Source: Psychrobacter sp. NZS113 (GTDB lineage Bacteria; Pseudomonadota; Gammaproteobacteria; Pseudomonadales; Moraxellaceae). Taken from it: a DNA stretch of 64,000 bases. Positions 46,800 to 55,887 of the stretch are shown here, in pieces; the first letter of the stretch is position 1; each line of letters starts with the position of its first letter. Under the pieces are notes generated by a model that saw nothing but the letters and a program-made list of their open reading frames with translations, made no database searches and was not told the DNA's origin. Location of the stretch: NCBI RefSeq assembly GCF_015864825.1, contig NZ_JADYWL010000003.1:1-64000 (forward strand), in the 5' to 3' direction. Made by a program: the position numbers and the translations under genes.

Positions 46800-47111
46800 A
46801 TGGCAAAATTAGAATCAAACATTGAATTAGAAGCCGCAGCATTTCGTCGCTTATTGGCTCATTTAGATGAACGTAAAGATGTACAAAATATTGAACTGAT
46901 GAACCTTGCCGACTTTTGTCGTAACTGTCTATCCAAATGGTATAAAGCTGCCGGTGAAGAGCGTGGTATTGAAATCGAATACGAGGATGCGCGCGAGCTT
47001 GTGTATGGCATGCCTTACTCTGAGTGGAAGGAGAAGTATCAACAAAAAGCCACACCAGAGCAGTTAGCACGTTTTAACGAGATTGAAGCTGCTAAGAACA
47101 AAGCAGATTAA
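46800..47111 (+). CDS. DUF1244 family protein
   Basis: A 103-residue protein of normal length for the family. The conserved core LMNLADFCRNCLSKWYKAA (about residues 35-54) with Cys40 and Cys43 and the following GMPYSEWKEKYQ are diagnostic of this family of small alpha-helical proteins. Biological role unknown. Single-gene unit downstream of a MITE. Confidence 0.88.
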   Translation: MAKLESNIELEAAAFRRLLAHLDERKDVQNIELMNLADFCRNCLSKWYKAAGEERGIEIEYEDARELVYGMPYSEWKEKYQQKATPEQLARFNEIEAAKNKAD

Positions 47112-47120
47112 AGCTGACAG

Positions 47121-47147
47121 TGATGGCTCAAATAAAATAAGCCATCA
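47121..47147 (+). terminator. Hairpin after the DUF1244 gene
   Basis: An 8-bp stem TGATGGCT/AGCCATCA nine bases after the stop. There is no T tract, so it may only stabilise the 3' end. Confidence 0.4.
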
Positions 47148-47181
47148 CTAGGGCGTGTCATCAATTAGCACATTAATACAT

Positions 47182-47625
47182 TTAGTGGCTTTCTATAGAT
47201 TTGAGTATGCTACTAAACCCTATGGTTCCTCGTTTCTGCATTTGACGGTCAAATAGGCGACCGACTAATGGCAATGGTACAGTCAATCGACCCTCAGATA
47301 CCCAAGTCACGTATGTGGTGCCATCACCCAAGTCTTTTAAATCAATGACGCCTTTATCATGTCGCATTTTTATAGGTTTAGATTTTTCGATTTGGTATTG
47401 CATGTGAGTAGGACGCTCAAACGCCGTAATTCGCTCCCAAAACTTAACAGGTCCCGTTTGAATACTACGTAAAGCCCCAACGCCATTGCGCTCCTCGTCA
47501 CCTTCATTCACCAACTTAGCAACCCCCACCGCTTTAAATGAGCCATAACTGGCGTGGTCACTCAGTGCCTCAAATACCTCATCAATCGGTTTCTTGACAA
47601 TGCGTTCTACTTTTATTTTAAACAT
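47182..47625 (-). CDS. SRPBCC-family (polyketide cyclase/START-like) protein
   Basis: A 147-residue single-domain protein of the SRPBCC fold. The N-terminal KVERIVKKPIDEVFEALSDH and the C-terminal LVGRLFDRQMQKRGTIGFSS match the usual first strand-helix and long last helix. Such proteins bind small hydrophobic ligands; some act as cyclases or lipid carriers. No functional residue identifies the ligand. Monocistronic. Confidence 0.83.
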   Translation of the reverse strand: MFKIKVERIVKKPIDEVFEALSDHASYGSFKAVGVAKLVNEGDEERNGVGALRSIQTGPVKFWERITAFERPTHMQYQIEKSKPIKMRHDKGVIDLKDLGDGTTYVTWVSEGRLTVPLPLVGRLFDRQMQKRGTIGFSSILKSIESH

Positions 47626-47726
47626 AATATTATCCTGTTAAGGTCAAAGTTAAAATTATTTAGCTTACTGACATTTAAAAAATGAATAAAGCAGTCGCAC
47701 GTTAAAAACTTATGATCGCGAAACTA

Positions 47727-48731
47727 CTACCGCTTAGACCCTCTACCTTTCGAAGGACGCCTACCATTGGTAGCAGGTTTTCCATTGCCTCCAGACTTAC
47801 CATTACCCCCTGACGGCTTACCACGACCAGCAGGACGTCCATCTCTACCTTTAGAACCTGCTGGCTTTTTAGCATCATCCTTAGCATATTTGTTACGCCC
47901 CTTTGCTGCACCTGCCGATTTTGAAGACGATTTTGACTTTGATGAAGCATCGGTACGAGGTTTTTTTCGTGGCGCATTACTAGATTTCTTAGATGACTTA
48001 CTGTCTTGCGAAGAAGAGTCTTCTACAGATTTGAGTAATACAGACAACTCTTTTGGCGTTAAGTCTCGCCAGTCTCCAACGGGCGTACCCTTGAGACTTA
48101 CATTCATAATCCGTGTACGCTCAAGCTTCACGACTTCATAGCCAAAATGCTCACACATACGGCGAATTTGACGGTTTAGACCTTGAACTAGCGTGATGTT
48201 AAACACATTAGGCGCTACTTTAGTCACTGGGCATTTTTTCGTCATCTTGCCGAGCATCGGCACACCGCCCGCCAAACCTTCAATAACACTATCGGTTAAC
48301 GGCTTATTGACCGTGACCAGATACTCTTTTTCATGGTTATTACCAGCACGTAGCACCTTGTTGACCAGATCGCCATTATTGGTCAAAAATATTAACCCTT
48401 GGGAGTCTTTATCCAAACGTCCAATCGGGAAAATACGTAAACTATGTCTCACAAAATCGACAATGTTATTTTTCTCAGAGCTTTCTGTGGTGCTCACAAT
48501 ACCTACCGGCTTATTCAAGACGATAAACACAAAATCATCGGGCTCTCGTGGCTCAATCAACTGCCCATTGACCTTTACCGCATCTCCAGCAACCACTTGG
48601 TCGCCTACTTGAGCACGCTTGCCATTAATATACACATTACCTTGTTCAATAAAGCGATCAGCATCTCGCCTGGAGCAGATACCGCTTTCGCTGATGTATT
48701 TATTCAAACGAGTCGAGGAAGCGTTAAACAT
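47727..48731 (-). CDS. rluF: 23S rRNA pseudouridine synthase
   Basis: A 334-residue protein. The S4 RNA-binding domain is at residues 8-55 ([20 protein letters not shown]). The catalytic domain has Asp107 in [13 protein letters not shown] and the motif [21 protein letters not shown]-terminal similarity to E. coli RluF, which modifies U2604, is strong. The last ~100 residues are a Ser/Lys then Gly-rich basic tail ([18 protein letters not shown] and [16 protein letters not shown]) typical of gammaproteobacterial RsuA/RluF homologues, probably disordered and RNA-contacting. The ATG at 48731 is preferred over an upstream TTG. Confidence 0.9.
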   Translation of the reverse strand: MFNASSTRLNKYISESGICSRRDADRFIEQGNVYINGKRAQVGDQVVAGDAVKVNGQLIEPREPDDFVFIVLNKPVGIVSTTESSEKNNIVDFVRHSLRIFPIGRLDKDSQGLIFLTNNGDLVNKVLRAGNNHEKEYLVTVNKPLTDSVIEGLAGGVPMLGKMTKKCPVTKVAPNVFNITLVQGLNRQIRRMCEHFGYEVVKLERTRIMNVSLKGTPVGDWRDLTPKELSVLLKSVEDSSSQDSKSSKKSSNAPRKKPRTDASSKSKSSSKSAGAAKGRNKYAKDDAKKPAGSKGRDGRPAGRGKPSGGNGKSGGNGKPATNGRRPSKGRGSKR

Positions 48732-49090
48732 AGAGCACCGTTTTACCTGAGGAAAAGCTTTTTTGCTCAAAAAGCCTAAATTGAATGGATTATCAATAAC
48801 GAAATAGCTCTCATTATATAGGAAATTCAGTGTCCCTTTGAGGAGAGATGAGCGAAGAGTTAGAAATATATCCAGAGTTGTGTCAACCAGAATGGCGTCA
48901 AAATCACTTCTTTATCATATCAAAGGTTTAAAAAATAGATAAGCATTGGAAAATCTACGACAGATTAAGCTTGTCTCGGCAGTTTTTTGAAACTAACTCA
49001 CTTTGACCTATGCTATTCATTCCGTGATGCGTTTTTCTAACTCGGCTCATCACTTATCTGCACTTGAGAATCAAGTAATGATAATAGAAT

Positions 49091-49128
49091 AAAAAAAGCA
49101 GAGCACCATTTGATGCTCTGCTTTTTTA
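49091..49128. terminator. Terminator at the end of the aldolase-hydrolase pair
   Basis: A 14-bp stem (AAAAAAGCAGAGCA with its complement) with an 8-base loop. It lies 14 bases beyond the hydrolase stop on the minus strand and has A/T runs on both sides. No other feature was recognised in 48732-49090. Confidence 0.8.
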
Positions 49129-49141
49129 GATTGAACGGTAT

Positions 49142-50014
49142 TTACAGAATGCTGCTTCTAAATTGTAAATAGGCCGCTGTGATTGCCGCTGCATCCTCTA
49201 TCTGCGGATAGTGACCCAACATAGGCATATTGGTTACATTAGCATCGGGTATCAACTGACGATAACGATCAATCATATGCTGTCCTGAGATGGGATCTTT
49301 GGCACCAGCAATCAATTTCACAGGTACAGTACTGTTGATAATGGCACCTACCCATCGCTCGCGGTACTGCTGGCGTTGGGGAATATAGTTAATCAACTTA
49401 TGCATCACTGCCAATCCGTTATTGTGATTTAACAACTGCCATAGCGTGTCTATTACCTCTGACGTAGGCTGCGTGTCAGGGCCAAATATCTGCTGTAGAC
49501 TGCCTGCAAATTTCTGTTTATTAATTAACTTCGATACCAGAGGGCCTAATGGCGATAGCAATAGCTTCTGTACCAAGATAGGTTTGTGCGTCTCAGGGAA
49601 TAGACCACCGTTTAAGAAGCATACGCTAGCAATGTATCGCTCAGTACTACCATCAACTTGTCTGGCTAGCAACTCTTGAGCCACCGTATCACCATAGTCA
49701 TGCGCTAATATATGATAATCACTAACGCCCAGCTTTTCTAAAACCGCTTGATAAATATCGGCCTGCTCACTGATTAGATAGCGCGCGTTTTTGGGTTTGT
49801 CTGACAAACCAAACCCCAGCATATCAAGGGTGATGACATAATAATGCTCGGTTAGCGCCTCCCACATGCCCTCCCAGTCCCAACTGGCACTAGGGTAACC
49901 ATGAATCAATAGCAATACAGGCGCACTTTTATCCCCTGCATACCGAGTAAAGATTTGGTGCCCATGAACGGATTCATACTGCCCCTGCCGTTGCCACTCA
50001 TCCAAAGTTATCAT
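49142..50014 (-). CDS. Alpha/beta hydrolase (epoxide hydrolase/haloalkane dehalogenase-like)
   Basis: A 290-residue hydrolase. LLLIHGYPSASWDWEGMWEA is the oxyanion region. The nucleophile elbow reads AHDYGDTVAQEL, so Asp replaces Ser, as in epoxide hydrolases and haloalkane dehalogenases. A late LIAGAKDPISG and GHYPQIEDA supply the acid and His. It is 7 bases downstream of the class II aldolase, so the two are co-transcribed. GAGGAG lies about 10 bases before the ATG at 50014. Confidence 0.82.
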   Translation of the reverse strand: MITLDEWQRQGQYESVHGHQIFTRYAGDKSAPVLLLIHGYPSASWDWEGMWEALTEHYYVITLDMLGFGLSDKPKNARYLISEQADIYQAVLEKLGVSDYHILAHDYGDTVAQELLARQVDGSTERYIASVCFLNGGLFPETHKPILVQKLLLSPLGPLVSKLINKQKFAGSLQQIFGPDTQPTSEVIDTLWQLLNHNNGLAVMHKLINYIPQRQQYRERWVGAIINSTVPVKLIAGAKDPISGQHMIDRYRQLIPDANVTNMPMLGHYPQIEDAAAITAAYLQFRSSIL

Positions 50015-50021
50015 TAGAGAC

Positions 50022-50813
50022 TTACTCCTCAAATGATGGATCAGTGCGGCGCAGTTTTCTTAGTAACGCAGGCCATGCGATATCGCCATTCGCACCTCGG
50101 GTCACTTGCTCTGATGCAGCTTGGATACCTGCCAATATTTGAGCTGGTATCGGCGTCAAAGCACCGCCGCCGCTCTGCGCTTTGATCTGAATCTCACAAG
50201 CTCTTTGCATGATATACATGTACAAAAACGCATTGGCGACCGTATCGGCACAAGTAAGCAGACCATGATTGCGTAAAATCATGAAATGAGCATCGCCTAA
50301 GTCGGCAACCAAGCGTACTTTTTCTTCAGGGTTTAATGCGACGCCTTCATAATCGTGATATGCCAAGTTGGATAGCGGAAATAATGATTGTTGCGAGATG
50401 GGCAGTAGGCCTTTTTCTTGCGCTGAAACGGCAACGCCATCATTTGTGTGCAGATGAATGACGCAGTGCGCGTCTTCGCGAGCTTCGTGCACAGCACTAT
50501 GAATGATAAATCCAGCTGGATTTACGTCGAACTCTGATGGTGCTACTTTCTCGCCTGATTTATTGACCTTGACCAGACTGGATGCTGTAATCTCTTCGAA
50601 TAACATTCCGTATGGATTGATTAAAAACTCATCCTCAGTGCCTGGCACGCGGGCAGAGATATGAGTGAATACCAGATCGTCCCAGCCATAAGAGGCAATC
50701 ATTCGATAACAGGCAGCAAGATTTACTCGCATCTGCCACTCTTGTTCGCTCATATTATGGTGTACACTCGATGATGAATCCATTGATGTAGTGGTTTGCA
50801 TAGCTGTTTGCAT
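50022..50813 (-). CDS. Class II aldolase/adducin family protein
   Basis: A 263-residue protein. The zinc-binding motif is in CVIHLHTNDGVAVSAQ (His-x-His) with a third His in RNHGLLTC. The start MSEQEWQMRVNLAACYRMIA and MVFTHISARVPG-like DLVFTHISARVPGTEDEF are family-typical. Class II aldolases split sugar phosphates or related acids. This longer, adducin-like branch often has unknown substrates. AAAGGA precedes the ATG by 7. Divergent from a Crp-type regulator. Confidence 0.82.
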   Translation of the reverse strand: MQTAMQTTTSMDSSSSVHHNMSEQEWQMRVNLAACYRMIASYGWDDLVFTHISARVPGTEDEFLINPYGMLFEEITASSLVKVNKSGEKVAPSEFDVNPAGFIIHSAVHEAREDAHCVIHLHTNDGVAVSAQEKGLLPISQQSLFPLSNLAYHDYEGVALNPEEKVRLVADLGDAHFMILRNHGLLTCADTVANAFLYMYIMQRACEIQIKAQSGGGALTPIPAQILAGIQAASEQVTRGANGDIAWPALLRKLRRTDPSFEE

Positions 50814-50898
50814 GGTGTATTCCTTTACTGTTTTAGATATCCCGAATGATTACCTTACACCATTTTATAAAACCAAATCTGTCAAAAACATTACACTT

Positions 50899-51588
50899 AT
50901 GAATATTAATCATTATTTAAATAACGACCTATGGTTTAGTCAACTACCAGCCATTGTGCAGCCGCTACTGGCAGGCGATGCGGTGCTAAAGGTATACCAA
51001 AAAGGTCAAATGATTCATGCCATCGGTGATGGTGATGATGCCGCTCTACACTTTGTTGTGTCGGGTACGATTAGAGTGTGTAATGTGAGCGCTAGTGGGC
51101 ATGCCATGACACTGGCGCATCTATCTAGTGGCGAGTGGTTTGGTGAGATATCTATCATAGATGACAATCCTCGCACCCATGATGCGTGGACGATTAACAA
51201 AGTGACTCTAATCTCCATCCCTAGAAACCTAGTCATTCAGACAGCGCAATCGTATCCGATTTTATACAAGCACCTCGCACTTATAACTTGCCAACGAATT
51301 CGCCGAGCATTTGATTGGATTGACGATGCTACTTCACTCAACACCTCAGCGCGACTGGCTAGCATGCTTATTGGGCTCATCGATATTTATGGTAAGCAGA
51401 TGGGAGATGATATCAAAATAGATCTGCGCTTATCGCAAGAAGAGCTTGGTTTTATGCTAGGCACTACGAGACAAACCATCAATAAAATCATCCAATCGTG
51501 GCAAAAACAGAGCCTTATCGATATGCATTATGGCTTTATCACTATAAAGGACAAAACTCAGTTGATGGCGATGATGAATCCTGCATAA
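50899..51588 (+). CDS. Crp/Fnr-family transcriptional regulator
   Basis: A 229-residue regulator. The cyclic-nucleotide-binding-like beta-roll covers about residues 20-120 (LHFVVSGTIRVCNVSASGHA, then HLSSGEWFGEISIIDDNPRTHDAW). The C-terminal winged HTH contains LSQEELGFMLGTTRQTINKI. No Fnr cysteine cluster is seen. The ATG at 50899 matches the domain start; the open frame extends farther upstream but overlaps the divergent aldolase gene. It probably controls the divergent aldolase-hydrolase pair. Confidence 0.83.
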   Translation: MNINHYLNNDLWFSQLPAIVQPLLAGDAVLKVYQKGQMIHAIGDGDDAALHFVVSGTIRVCNVSASGHAMTLAHLSSGEWFGEISIIDDNPRTHDAWTINKVTLISIPRNLVIQTAQSYPILYKHLALITCQRIRRAFDWIDDATSLNTSARLASMLIGLIDIYGKQMGDDIKIDLRLSQEELGFMLGTTRQTINKIIQSWQKQSLIDMHYGFITIKDKTQLMAMMNPA

Positions 51589-51642
51589 CTGGTCTTATCA
51601 TTTGTTTTACTCGCTGCTATTAGACAATGCTATTTTTCAAAC

Positions 51643-51831
51643 AGGCAATATGTTTATCTGGCAACAGATTATGAGACAGCTGTAAAAGTTGGCATGCGTT
51701 ATGGCAAATCTGTTGTATTAAATATTGATAGTCAAAAAATGCAAGAAGATGGGTGCAAGTTTTATCAAGCAGAAAATAATATTTGGCTTACTTTAGCAGT
51801 GCCACCCGCTTATATAAACGTCTATAAATAG
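51643..51831 (+). pseudogene. kptA: 3' fragment of RNA 2'-phosphotransferase (Tpt1/KptA)
   Basis: The frame directly after the regulator's stop reads QYVYLATDYETAVKVGMRYG, KSVVLNIDSQKMQEDGCKFY and ENNIWLTLAVPPAYINVYK-stop. This is the C-terminal third of KptA/Tpt1, which has the pattern VYLSxDxETAxxVGxRHGKPVVLxVD...FYxxENGVWLTxxVPxxYI. The N-terminal two thirds, including the RNA-binding and first NAD-binding residues, are missing, so it is a remnant. No start codon in a sensible position. Confidence 0.75.
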
Positions 51832-51891
51832 TACAGACTCTTTAGATTACATCAACTAAAACCCTGATGAGCTTATCATATGCCCTCACTA

Positions 51892-51958
51892 TAAAGGCGT
51901 ATTGAACGTTCAATAATAGCCCTAATAGCAGCTATCGGTGAATGCTCAACACGCCTTA
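51892..51958. repeat. Short inverted-repeat element, related in sequence to the MITE ends
   Basis: Arms TAAAGGCGTATTGAACGTTC and TGAATGCTCAACACGCCTTA pair with a few mismatches around a 27-base centre. The GTnTTGAnCnTTCA core resembles the MITE end GTCTGTTGAACATTCA at 46453. It could be a degraded or minimal derivative, or simply a 3' hairpin. Just after it, AATGTGC is repeated in tandem (about 51977-52000). Confidence 0.5.
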
Positions 51959-52036
51959 GACACAGCTCATATAGAATGTGCAATGTGCAATGTGCAATGT
52001 GCCGCGACAGCCTAGTTTATAGGCTTACCTTTCATA

Positions 52037-52738
52037 CTACTCGGCATCATCTAATAACTTGTTCAATGCCTCGACCATCGCATCATCTATGATGTTGTCT
52101 TCTACATAGTTAACTATCCCATCTATAGTCGACAGATCCATTTCACGAATGCCTAAGCTGGCTAGCTGCTCATTGATAGATTCTAAGCTTTCATTATCTT
52201 CAGCGTCATCCAATAGATGCTCTTCGAATCTACCTCTAACGAACCAATACATTTTTTCTAACAAGCTTTCTTTTTTTGTTAACGTAGAATAGCCATCACC
52301 ATAAATAAACAAATTGAAATGATAAGGTATCTCTACATCATTGATGAAAAAATCACGTTTACATTCTAATGTGTAAGCTTGGATATCTTCTTCGACACCT
52401 TCTTCATTTTTATTGTCTTCATCATATTCAATCGCTTCTTCTATCAATCCGCCTAGTATTTGATATTCGCCTACTTTGATTTTGTGGTTGTAAATGATAC
52501 TGGATTCCGCGATGGCCTCAAAAATGATAGCACTGACGTCTAACGTATTATTATCAATGTCATAAAATCTTTTTAGTGCTGGCAAAAACTCAGTCAGCTG
52601 CTCTTCAGGCACTTGAATGAGAAACTGCTGCTCGTATATCTTAATCATGTCTTCAGGAGCATAGGCATTAGCACTATTAGTCTCATTCCTGCCGATAGGC
52701 TGCAAGGGTAAAAAGTTAAACGGATTATCACTGGTCAT
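52037..52738 (-). CDS. Hypothetical acidic protein
   Basis: A 233-residue strongly acidic protein (for example AIEYDEDNKNEEGVEEDIQA and HLLDDAEDNESLESINEQLA). No signal peptide, membrane segment or motif that I recognise. Mixed alpha/beta appearance, with a central IPYHFNLFIYGDGYSTLTKK. It stands alone, and a long purine-rich composition does not suggest coding noise. Function unknown. Confidence 0.65.
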   Translation of the reverse strand: MTSDNPFNFLPLQPIGRNETNSANAYAPEDMIKIYEQQFLIQVPEEQLTEFLPALKRFYDIDNNTLDVSAIIFEAIAESSIIYNHKIKVGEYQILGGLIEEAIEYDEDNKNEEGVEEDIQAYTLECKRDFFINDVEIPYHFNLFIYGDGYSTLTKKESLLEKMYWFVRGRFEEHLLDDAEDNESLESINEQLASLGIREMDLSTIDGIVNYVEDNIIDDAMVEALNKLLDDAE

Positions 52739-52920
52739 TCAGAACTGCCTTTTTTATTTGGATTAACGTTGTTAAATGTGTGCTATTACTCATTTGTAAT
52801 AGCCTTTTAGCGCACTACTACTTTCAATGTCGCAGTGCCTTAAAATCTATGGGCGTATTGTCTCTTATTCAGACAATTTTAGATATATATGCTGCTCAAA
52901 ATAGAGATGATTTTAGTATG

Positions 52921-53334
52921 CTAAAAGTCTACTTTACCTCGCAGCGCCTTGGTTTTACCTCGCTGGGTTTTCTTATCCATACGTTTACGCTTGGCGTTTC
53001 TGCTAGGTCTAGTAGGCTTTCGGTTTTTGCTGATAGAAGTGGCTTGTATGATAAATTGTTGAAGGCGTTCAATAGCATCTGCCTTATTTCTTTCTTGAGT
53101 GCGAAATTGCTGCGCTTTCAACACAAACACGCCTTCTTTGCTAATGCGATTATCGTTACTGGCCAATAGACGCTCTTTTTGCGTAGCGCTAAGACTTGAG
53201 GCATTAATGTCAAAACGCAGATGAATGGCAGAAGAGACTTTATTGACGTTTTGCCCGCCAGCACCTTGCGCACGTATGGCGCTAATCTCTACTTCGTGGT
53301 CATTGAACCGGATAGTGTTACTAATGAAAATCAT
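52921..53334 (-). CDS. arfB: Alternative ribosome-rescue factor (peptidyl-tRNA hydrolase)
   Basis: A 137-residue protein of ArfB/YaeJ length. The catalytic GGQ is at residues 26-28 (RAQGAGGQNVNKVSSAIHLR). The long basic C-terminal tail (NRKPTRPSRNAKRKRMDKKT) inserts in the mRNA channel of stalled ribosomes. Release-factor proteins RF1/RF2 are about three times longer, so they are excluded. Confidence 0.93.
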   Translation of the reverse strand: MIFISNTIRFNDHEVEISAIRAQGAGGQNVNKVSSAIHLRFDINASSLSATQKERLLASNDNRISKEGVFVLKAQQFRTQERNKADAIERLQQFIIQATSISKNRKPTRPSRNAKRKRMDKKTQRGKTKALRGKVDF

Positions 53335-53405
53335 GATTTGCTTTTATATAAATAATCCATAATGTCTGCTCATGATAAATCATCATCGACAAAGCAGCTA
53401 CTTTA

Positions 53406-53438
53406 TAGTCAATCCTCTACAAAAGAGTGACAGCGTTA
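53406..53438 (+). repeat. 33-base dispersed repeat, copy 2
   Basis: Begins TAGTCAATCCTCTACAAAAG and matches the copy at 46749-46781 with about five differences. It lies in the 385-base gap upstream of the autotransporter gene, in which I recognise nothing else. Confidence 0.5.
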
Positions 53439-53719
53439 GCCTCGCTTGAAGTATCACATATATCTGCACTCGGTTGCCTTGACTCTCTTTTAAACTGAAT
53501 CAATTATACAATACTGATAGCGACCGCAAGTATGAACGAGTGACATTTCAAAGTTCCCTAGCGTTAAATATGGCTTAGATTTTTGAGAGCATACCTACTT
53601 CAAGTCTAACAAGACCCGGTAAATAAGACAGGACTCTACAGTCAAATAGATTGCTAGGTTTTTAAAAAGTAGTTACAATCGGTTAATAATCCCGCCATAT
53701 TTACGACAAGGAAGTCGAT

Positions 53720-55594
53720 ATGCCTCATCATACACCTCATGCTGTTATTAAACGCCCTACTCTAAAAACCCTTACTCAGAGCATACTAGCCATTACACTA
53801 TGTACGGCCGGACTCGCTCATGCTAATGACTATAGTAGCGTGACATTTTTTGGTGACAGCTTAACGGATGGTGGTTATTTTAGCCCTCTTACCCAAGGTA
53901 TCTTTGGACTAGGAGAATCAGGTCAGTTCACAACCAACCCTGACAATACATGGGCCACCTCATTCGCTGAACAACTGGGTACAACTGCTGTTGCCAATAC
54001 TTATGATGGCAGCCAAACAGGGAATAACTATGCCATTGGCGGCGCAAGAGCGGGCGAAGATGTTACTGCTTTTGGTATTCCTGTGGCCTCGGCCAACACC
54101 CAAGTCAACAACTACATTGCCAGTAATCAGGTTGACCCTAATGGACTGTATGTGGTCTGGGCAGGTGCAAATGACTTACTTGCCGCGGCAGAAGATTCTG
54201 ACAATGCTGCGACCATCATTACATCAGCAGTAAACAGTCAAGTCGAAACCATAGCAACGCTACAAAGCAATGGTGCAAACTATATTTTAGTACCGAATAT
54301 TCCTGATGTTGGCCTCACACCTAGAGCCATAGAACAAGGGGCTGCAGCACAAGCGCAAAGCACTTACATTACCAACCTTTATAACCAATCCATGTATATT
54401 GGTGCTGAGACGACTGGCGCAAATATCATACCGCTTGATACCTTTAGCTTATTGCAAGAGGTCGCAGACAATCCTACCGCCTACGGCTTTACCAATATCA
54501 CAACACCTGCTTGTACTACAGACAGCTCGCTCACCTGTGGATCAAGCGACTTAGTCGCCACAGATGCTAATGAAACCTACTTTTTTGCCGATGGCATCCA
54601 TCCGACAGGCAGTGCCCACCAACTGATTGCTGACTACGCCAATGCAGTTGTCACAGCACCTAGCCTAATCGGTGTCCTACCACATATTGCGACTACCACA
54701 GGACTAGCGACCAATGATCGTTTACAATCACACGTTAATCAAATTCAAAGCAGCGAGCAAAAGCCTGACCGCACGTTATGGGCTGTAGGAGAATTTGAAA
54801 ATCAAGACATCGCAGGATTTGATAGTGACAACAATACACAAGTACTGTTCGGCGTAGACTTTGCTCACCCCAACTCAGCAAATGCAGTCACTGGCTTATA
54901 TGGCAATATTACCCAAAAAGAATTTGATGACTCAGGTGTTTCTACTGGTTTAAGCAATATTGAGCTGGATGAAGTAGGGTTTGGTGTCTACCATAGCAAT
55001 ACGCTAGACAATTTTGGTGGCATACAAATCAACGGTGCCATTGGCTTTGGTAATATGGATGTCGATGTCACGCGCGCCGTCACACTGGGCAGCAATAAGC
55101 AAGAATTTAAATCCAATGCTGATGGTAAACGTTTTTACGCCAACGTGCAGGCAGGCTACCCAATGCAAGTCAGCAGCGTGGCTATCACTCCGTATGTTGG
55201 TGCAACCGCTAGCCGTGTAAAAATTAGTGAACTTGAAGAACAAGAAAACTCTGGAATTGCCATGCAATTCGATGAGCAAAAATATACAACCACTTATGGC
55301 AAGCTTGGGGTTAAAGCCAATCATAATGTCATGGAAAATCTAAACGTGTTCGGTGATATTTATTACCAAAAACAACTGAGTGACAATCGTGACGCCGTCA
55401 CCGCACGGTTAAACACGTTGTCTAATATTAGCTTTAGCACACCAATGATAGAAACTGATGATGACAGCCTCGGCATGACTCTTGGATTATCTAAAAACTT
55501 TGGTCAGCTAAATGCTAATGCTGGGGTGACCCATTCACAAGGTGAGGATGATAAATCAACCAGTTTATTCGTCGGCCTTAGCGGTGCATTTTAA
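53720..55594 (+). CDS. estA: GDSL esterase autotransporter (EstA-like)
   Basis: A 624-residue outer-membrane esterase. Signal peptide cut likely after AHA (residue 36). The GDSL passenger follows: nucleophile Ser47 (FFGDSLTDGGYF), block III WAGANDLLAAA, and the catalytic Asp/His in FADGIHPTGSAHQL. A C-terminal autotransporter beta domain of about 280 residues ends in SLFVGLSGAF, the terminal Phe signature. It hydrolyses short- to medium-chain esters at the cell surface in the well-studied homologues. Monocistronic, with a strong terminator after it. Confidence 0.9.
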   Translation: MPHHTPHAVIKRPTLKTLTQSILAITLCTAGLAHANDYSSVTFFGDSLTDGGYFSPLTQGIFGLGESGQFTTNPDNTWATSFAEQLGTTAVANTYDGSQTGNNYAIGGARAGEDVTAFGIPVASANTQVNNYIASNQVDPNGLYVVWAGANDLLAAAEDSDNAATIITSAVNSQVETIATLQSNGANYILVPNIPDVGLTPRAIEQGAAAQAQSTYITNLYNQSMYIGAETTGANIIPLDTFSLLQEVADNPTAYGFTNITTPACTTDSSLTCGSSDLVATDANETYFFADGIHPTGSAHQLIADYANAVVTAPSLIGVLPHIATTTGLATNDRLQSHVNQIQSSEQKPDRTLWAVGEFENQDIAGFDSDNNTQVLFGVDFAHPNSANAVTGLYGNITQKEFDDSGVSTGLSNIELDEVGFGVYHSNTLDNFGGIQINGAIGFGNMDVDVTRAVTLGSNKQEFKSNADGKRFYANVQAGYPMQVSSVAITPYVGATASRVKISELEEQENSGIAMQFDEQKYTTTYGKLGVKANHNVMENLNVFGDIYYQKQLSDNRDAVTARLNTLSNISFSTPMIETDDDSLGMTLGLSKNFGQLNANAGVTHSQGEDDKSTSLFVGLSGAF

Positions 55595-55661
55595 ATAAGT
55601 CTGTCATTAGGGATTGAAATGTAAATTCTAGGGTGTAAAACTACTGCATTGAAAATCTTAT

Positions 55662-55696
55662 AAAACCGTCTGACGCAAAAAGCGTTTGACGGTTTT
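55662..55696 (+). terminator. Terminator of the esterase autotransporter gene
   Basis: AAAACCGTCTGACGC pairs with GCGTTTGACGGTTTT (one internal mismatch) around an A5 loop and is followed by more T residues, 68 bases after the stop. Confidence 0.8.
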
Positions 55697-55790
55697 TCTT
55701 TGTGTGTCTGAGACTATTTTCAATAGCTTTAGATTTCTTTGACTATATATAATTTTCTTTGCACTGGTTATAGATTTAAAATATAGACCC

Positions 55791-55826
55791 AAAAAAGTCC
55801 CTATTCATTTGAATAGGGACTTTTTT
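55791..55826. terminator. Bidirectional terminator between convergent genes
   Basis: A perfect 16-bp stem (AAAAAAGTCCCTATTC with its complement) and a 4-base loop, with A6 and T6 at the ends. It lies between the converging estA gene and the unknown gene ending at 55888. Confidence 0.85.
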
Positions 55827-55887
55827 GTTTTACAACACCTAATACTTTCTAATCGTTGAATCACTAATACTATAGAAGTCTTTATAT

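Noticed and set aside
47767..48141. Long plus-strand frame opposite the rluF tail
   Set aside because: It is the antisense of the low-complexity Gly/Lys/Ser-rich RluF tail, giving a proline/leucine-rich artefact.
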